DNA of 22,420 nt from Gymnopus androsaceus JB14 (lineage: Eukaryota > Basidiomycota > Agaricomycetes > Agaricales > Omphalotaceae). Below the pieces are notes generated by a model. It was not told the origin of the DNA. It ran no database searches and saw only the letters and a list, made by a program, of their open reading frames with translations. Location of the stretch: assembly GCA_009733575.1 (NCBI GenBank), contig ML770055.1, positions 1 to 22,420 of the forward strand. Direction: 5' to 3'. Within the stretch, counting starts at the first letter, position 1; the number at the start of each line of letters is the position of its first letter. Both the position numbers and the translations under genes were made by a program. Positions 18,952-22,420 of this stretch are shown here, in pieces.

Positions 18952-19157
18952 TGTAACGTCCCCGATCCCTGATTGGCAGGACCTCAGTCTTTACAGGTGG
19001 CAGCACATTCCCATGCCTGCCAATAATCTATATTATAATTATTATATAGGAGAATATCTTAGCTTTTAACCATCACCTTGTGAGTATACCTGAATAAATC
19101 CAGTAGTACTCATTGGCATGATATTAAGGCTCTAGGCTCCACTTAGGAGCCATTACA
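18952..19157 (+). mobile_element. Candidate 206-bp LTR
   Basis: The segment starts TGTAA and ends TTACA, giving the TG...CA ends and 5-bp inverted termini of LTRs, and follows a polypurine tract. It is itself structured: ATTGGCAGG at 18972-18980 pairs with 19016-19024, a 22-bp near-palindrome lies at 19028-19049, and GGCTCC pairs with GGAGCC at 19135-19151. No second copy is seen in the window, so either it is the 3' LTR of the hairpin-array element with the 5' copy lost, or the boundaries are coincidental. Confidence 0.5.
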
Positions 19158-19387
19158 AGGAGCCAAGTAGCTATGACATTGGCAGCAGAGTTGAGCGGGA
19201 TGGTGGGTGAAGTTTCTGGGGCTGAAGTAGAGGGAGATGATCTTTGATGGAAAGTGCTGACTTTCTTGATATGCTTTTGTAGTTTAGCATGTTGTCTGGC
19301 ATTGTAGAGGGTTTGACATTCCGACTGACAAATTTTGCAGGTAACAAGCCACTCGGTTTGGTAATGAGTAACTTCCCTGACCAGCAT
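19158..19387 (-). pseudogene. C2H2 zinc-finger gene fragment, cut by the LTR
   Basis: The minus-strand frame from ATG at 19387 reads a zinc finger early: C17-x2-C20-x12-H33-x5-H39 (CKICQSECQ ... RQHAKLQKH), the spacing of U1/JAZ-type C2H2 fingers that bind structured nucleic acid or DNA. A Ser/Thr/Pro-rich linker follows (SSPSTSAPETSPTIP). The coding sense fades at the LTR boundary (19157), so the gene looks truncated at its 3' side. An A/T-rich stretch precedes the ATG. Confidence 0.45.
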
Positions 19388-19439
19388 GCGTGTTTTTAAT
19401 AAAAGGATATGTACTTATGAAAGAATGATATGCACTTGC

Positions 19440-20350
19440 CTTGAAAGCAGTTTTGACTTTCCTCAGAAACGTAGAAGATTTGAAATTTCCTTTTTAAAAA
19501 TATCATGTGCTCTACCAAGGTGGTCCGACGGTCCAACTGCAGTGAGCGCTTCCAAGGTTCAACTTCGCCGTCACCTTGCATTCGCCACACTCATTTCTGT
19601 ATGATTCCTTTTTATAATGCCTAGAGTGGGTAAGCCTTATCCTAAGGTTACCTTTGAATCTTTACCTTTCAAATCACTCTTTGACCCAAATATACAACAA
19701 TCATTATTCCTCACGAAGCATGAAACAGAGCTCGCTCTCACTCACAACGAAACCACCAATATTGATGCCTACGACAACCAAAAAGACAATGACTCTTAAG
19801 TGATGACGACAATGTGCCCTCTACAAAGAAAGCCTGTATAACTGAGCCTCGCCTGCGTAGCTCGCGTACTGGACACCTCAATGTCATCACGCACAACAAC
19901 ATGATCCATATAACGCCTCGTACTCGAATTCCTCCAGAACTAGCTCTAATTGACTGTACCCTGGAGGGACTTGAAGTGGATGAATCAGATTGGGATATGC
20001 CCTGGTGTCGCAACAACTCCAAAATCTCTCCATCTCCCTCTTCATCTCCATCCATACCATCCTTTTCTTCGAGGACATCATCCCTTTGCCTTCATCTTCA
20101 GCTCCTTCATCTCAGCCATCTCCGTCTTCCTTCCTAGCATCCACCAATTATACTTCAATATATTCGTATTTCATTCATTATTCATTAGATTCGGTTGTTG
20201 TATTGTAGATTTGTCAAGATTTATTACCACAAGCGCTTAGCATGAATGACTCATAAGCGGAGAGATCTGATGGCCAGCAAAGGTAAAGTCATCTGACATT
20301 CTTGAAATGGATATTTCAAATTCGCCATGTTTCTGAGGAAAGTCCTCAAG
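19440..20350. repeat. Inverted repeat pair flanking an unknown gene
   Basis: Bases 19455-19492 and 20305-20342 are inverted copies (GACTTTCCTCAGAAAC followed by A..TTTGAAAT.TCC), about 30 of 36 matching. A weaker match continues inward for some 70 bases to the shared AGCGCTT near 19548 and 20233. Both encode a similar peptide (DFPQK...FEIS), so the repeat may once have been coding. The arms enclose the gene at 19617-20137, as in a non-autonomous element or a duplicated, inverted segment. Confidence 0.55.
19617..20137 (+). pseudogene. Gene of unknown function with a one-base frameshift
   Basis: A frame from ATG at 19617 (MPRVGKPYPKVTFESLPFKS) runs 60 residues to TAA at 19797-19799. Shifting by one base just before the stop gives a continuous acidic reading (SDDDNVPSTKKACITEPR) that runs to 20137. 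Together they would make a protein of about 170 residues: basic start, Asp/Asn-rich middle, Ser/Pro-rich end. The missing base sits in the run GACTCTTAAGTG. No domain is recognised. It lies between the inverted repeats at 19440-19560 and 20230-20350, so it may be passenger DNA of that element. Whether the break is real or a sequencing slip cannot be told here. Confidence 0.4.
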
Positions 20351-20465
20351 TCCTTGAAAGTCATCAAATTCTATTGGTTTTGTGGTTCCTCGATATGACA
20401 TCACGTGGACCAAACGCGGACAATGGTAAAGCAAAGTTATTTGGCGGGAGGAAAGTACAGGGTCT

Positions 20466-20652
20466 ATCTAGGGACTTGAAACCGAGTAGCAAAAACTTAA
20501 GCCTCAGTTGAAATCGGCAGTGGATAAACTCAATTTAGGTCTCGGAATCTTAATCTGGGTTTATTGGAGCGGGAAAGCAAAATAAAAGTGCGGCACAGCA
20601 CGATCTACGGGATTTGAAACCAGGTACAAAAATTTGAGCCTCGGTTGAAAAT
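20466..20652 (+). repeat. Diverged direct repeat, about 50 bp, 137 bp apart
   Basis: Bases 20466-20515 and 20603-20652 share ATCTA..GGA.TTGAAACC, then TACAAAAA/TAGCAAAAA and GCCTC.GTTGAAA. Weaker similarity precedes both copies. A short inverted match (GGATAAACT at 20522, AGTTTATCC at 20664) follows each unit. Confidence 0.65.
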
Positions 20653-20790
20653 CCGAAACAGTCCTCAGTTTATCCGCAGCCGGATAGACCGGGTGCATAC
20701 GAAGGTTTGGCCGTGTATCTAGCACTTTTGCCGAACGCAGAATTACTTAGCGCCCGTTAAGTAATTAGCGCCAGTTGTGCGTTTACGTAA

Positions 20791-20808
20791 TCTCTCTCTC
20801 TCTCTCTC
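20791..20808 (+). promoter_or_regulatory. CT microsatellite in the promoter of the next gene
   Basis: Nine TC units, followed by a further CT-rich stretch, end about 110 bases before the ATG at 20922. Pyrimidine-rich tracts upstream of the transcript start are common in fungal promoters. No clear TATA box is seen at the usual distance. Confidence 0.4.
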
Positions 20809-20921
20809 CTCTCAACCACACGTCGATTGTTGCTTCCAATTGCCACGGGAGCTCACATATATCACGTTTCAAAAGTTTCTTCTGATTCTCATATGAAAGT
20901 GGACCGATCCTGCAAGCTGAA

Positions 20922-22420
20922 ATGCCACCAGGGAAGAAGCAGAAACTGTGAGTTCAAAAGTTAATCTTCGTCGATTTCGTACCCACAATTTAACGTAGGG
21001 TATGCAATGACCCATATTGCCGGTTCCCTATGGATGGTAGCGATGAAAAAGCGCATACAAAAATGTATCATCTGCAGTCGCACACAGTCACCTTCAATGG
21101 TATGTAACGTGCGGATTCACTTGGAGTAAACCTGAAGCATTGAAATAGGTAGGGAAGTTGTTCTAAACCGTCGCGACGATGGCAAGATTCCTTGTGCTTG
21201 TTTTCTTGAATCACACGCACGGTACAACTATCAAAAAATTTATAGCATGATACGCAGAAAGACACACCCACCTCCTGGCGATAGTAATGCCGACATTGCT
21301 TTCCAGATATCGGCACCTCCACGACCACCTTCTGACCCAGTAGACGCGACAAATCCAGCCTTCATATCTACGGAGGCCGCTTCCAAACAGCCCTCGATCC
21401 TGGTACCTCCTGGATCCATTTCCGAGCCATCTGCTTCTCTTGCAATGACTCCTTCACCTCAGGAACCTATTTCCGAGTCTCCAGCTTCTTCTTCAGCCTT
21501 CACGGCTGTCCTAAACGAAAATTCTGTTCCCCAGCTCAATACAGGAGGTCAACCATCCACGGTTGATGGCACTATAATGTCCCAGCACGACCAATCGACT
21601 CCTGAACCTCTACCATCACCCACAGGTGTGATCTCACATCAGGGCTCTAGCCACCATTCAGATTTGGGTATCAACAATGTTCGAGGGGCGATGGATGTAG
21701 ACGAAGACAATGTAGAAGGAGACAAAGAGAATGAATCCATTTCGGAAGGTGTGTATTAGTTCATTAATCGCGAACGAAACCATAACCGTCCTTTTCAGAT
21801 GACAGCGATTCTGGAGGAGAGTCGGAAGACGATATGGACGTTGATCTGCCAGACCTGCCCAGCGATAATCGACCGTCTCACGACGTTCACGCTTTCCTCC
21901 TTCTATACGGGATCCAAGTCGAGCCCATATACAGATTCGTAGTCTGCATCGAGCCCGAATGCCAACAGATCATCTCACCTGCCAATATTCACAGTCATAA
22001 GCTCCAATACCACTACAAAAACACGCGTATTCTTCCTTCAGAAACGCGTCTCCCTCCCGCCAATGAGATTCTTTCGGCCATACGCACTGTCGGAGGCTTT
22101 GACCCTGTAGAGCTCGATCCTGCTGCTGGACCAATTCAACCGATTACTGGGGTCAAGATCATGAATGGCAAGAAGTGCACTACCGGTGATTGTACTGGAC
22201 ACGTCTATGGCAGTAACAACCCTTTGGTTACCCACCAATCTTCTGTCCATTCCAACGTCCAATACCAGAAACGCTCCTTCGAAGCAGTTAAATGCCAACC
22301 GTTAAATGCGTTGAAGAGTCGCCGAAAGTACATTGAAGTAATTCCCCCTCCCTCTAAACCAATGGAATCCGGCGGAATCGATCTTTTTCTTCAAGCAGCG
22401 GAGGCTTGTGACCTCCTCGC
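20922..22420 (+). CDS. OrsD-like zinc-finger protein (DUF3505 type), 3' end outside the window
   Basis: Four exons join in frame: 20922-20947, 20999-21099, 21149-21748 and 21799 to the edge, giving at least 449 residues. Introns are 51, 49 and 50 bases with GTGAGT, GTATGT and GTGTAT donors and TAG/TAG/CAG ends. A first Cys/His cluster follows the basic start (C11, C16, H28, H33). A long Pro/Ser-rich linker leads to an acidic patch near residues 243-262. A paired finger follows: C292-x4-C297 with H307/H309/H314, then PIQPITGV and C369-x4-C374 with H388/H393. This arrangement is typical of fungal OrsD-like/DUF3505 proteins, some of which continue into long, often helicase-linked, C-termini. Function is not established. 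It shows no stop or frameshift, unlike everything else here. The ATG is the first in a good context and is immediately followed by intron 1. Confidence 0.75.

Noticed and set aside
22038..22298. 86-residue minus-strand frame
   Set aside because: Lies opposite exon 4 of the OrsD-like gene and is its shadow.
1..22420. tRNA, rRNA or other classical RNA genes
   Set aside because: No T-loop-like GTTCGAATC box with matching arms and no rRNA-like block was seen by eye; a covariance search was not possible here.

Overview
The window looks like nuclear DNA of a mushroom-type fungus (Basidiomycota, probably Agaricomycetes). Introns are 40-100 bases long with GTAAGT- or GTATGT-like donors, and some carry CTAAC-like branch sites. 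There is one OrsD-like zinc-finger gene, a decayed FHA/RING (Dma1-type) gene, a Ty1/copia element and several small inverted-repeat transposons. It is a gene-poor, repeat-rich accessory region: only the gene running off the right edge looks intact.

Layout. 1-178: possible end of a gene. 100-664: small transposon with 25-bp inverted ends. 1294-4950, minus strand: a long tract of decayed coding sequence, headed by a Dma1-like FHA/RING gene that has lost its RING finger. 5152-6266: a second inverted-repeat element. 6270-8035: decayed minus-strand genes, one with coiled-coil-like repeats. 8064-8109: two small hairpins with the same loop core. 9060-9162: a 99-bp Tc1/mariner-type miniature element with TA duplications. 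9163-10900: diverged repeats, no gene. 10914-11537: decayed minus-strand gene. 11643-15310: degenerate Ty1/copia retrotransposon. 15310-16256: CCTGAG-rich inverted repeat with a 49-bp tandem repeat.

16894-18938 is the most unusual stretch: about 50 consecutive short stem-loops, roughly one per 40 bases, with stems of up to 11 perfect pairs. The stems differ from one another, yet several loops recur exactly with different but still perfectly paired stems. The array runs straight into a polypurine tract and a candidate 206-bp LTR (18952-19157), so it may be the internal part of a non-autonomous LTR element.

19158-20350: a truncated C2H2 zinc-finger gene and a frameshifted gene of unknown function lying between inverted repeats. 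20466-20652: a diverged direct repeat. From 20922: an intact four-exon OrsD-like gene behind a CT-rich promoter, open at the right edge. The genes do not form an operon or pathway; the region is best read as layers of insertions with one surviving gene.
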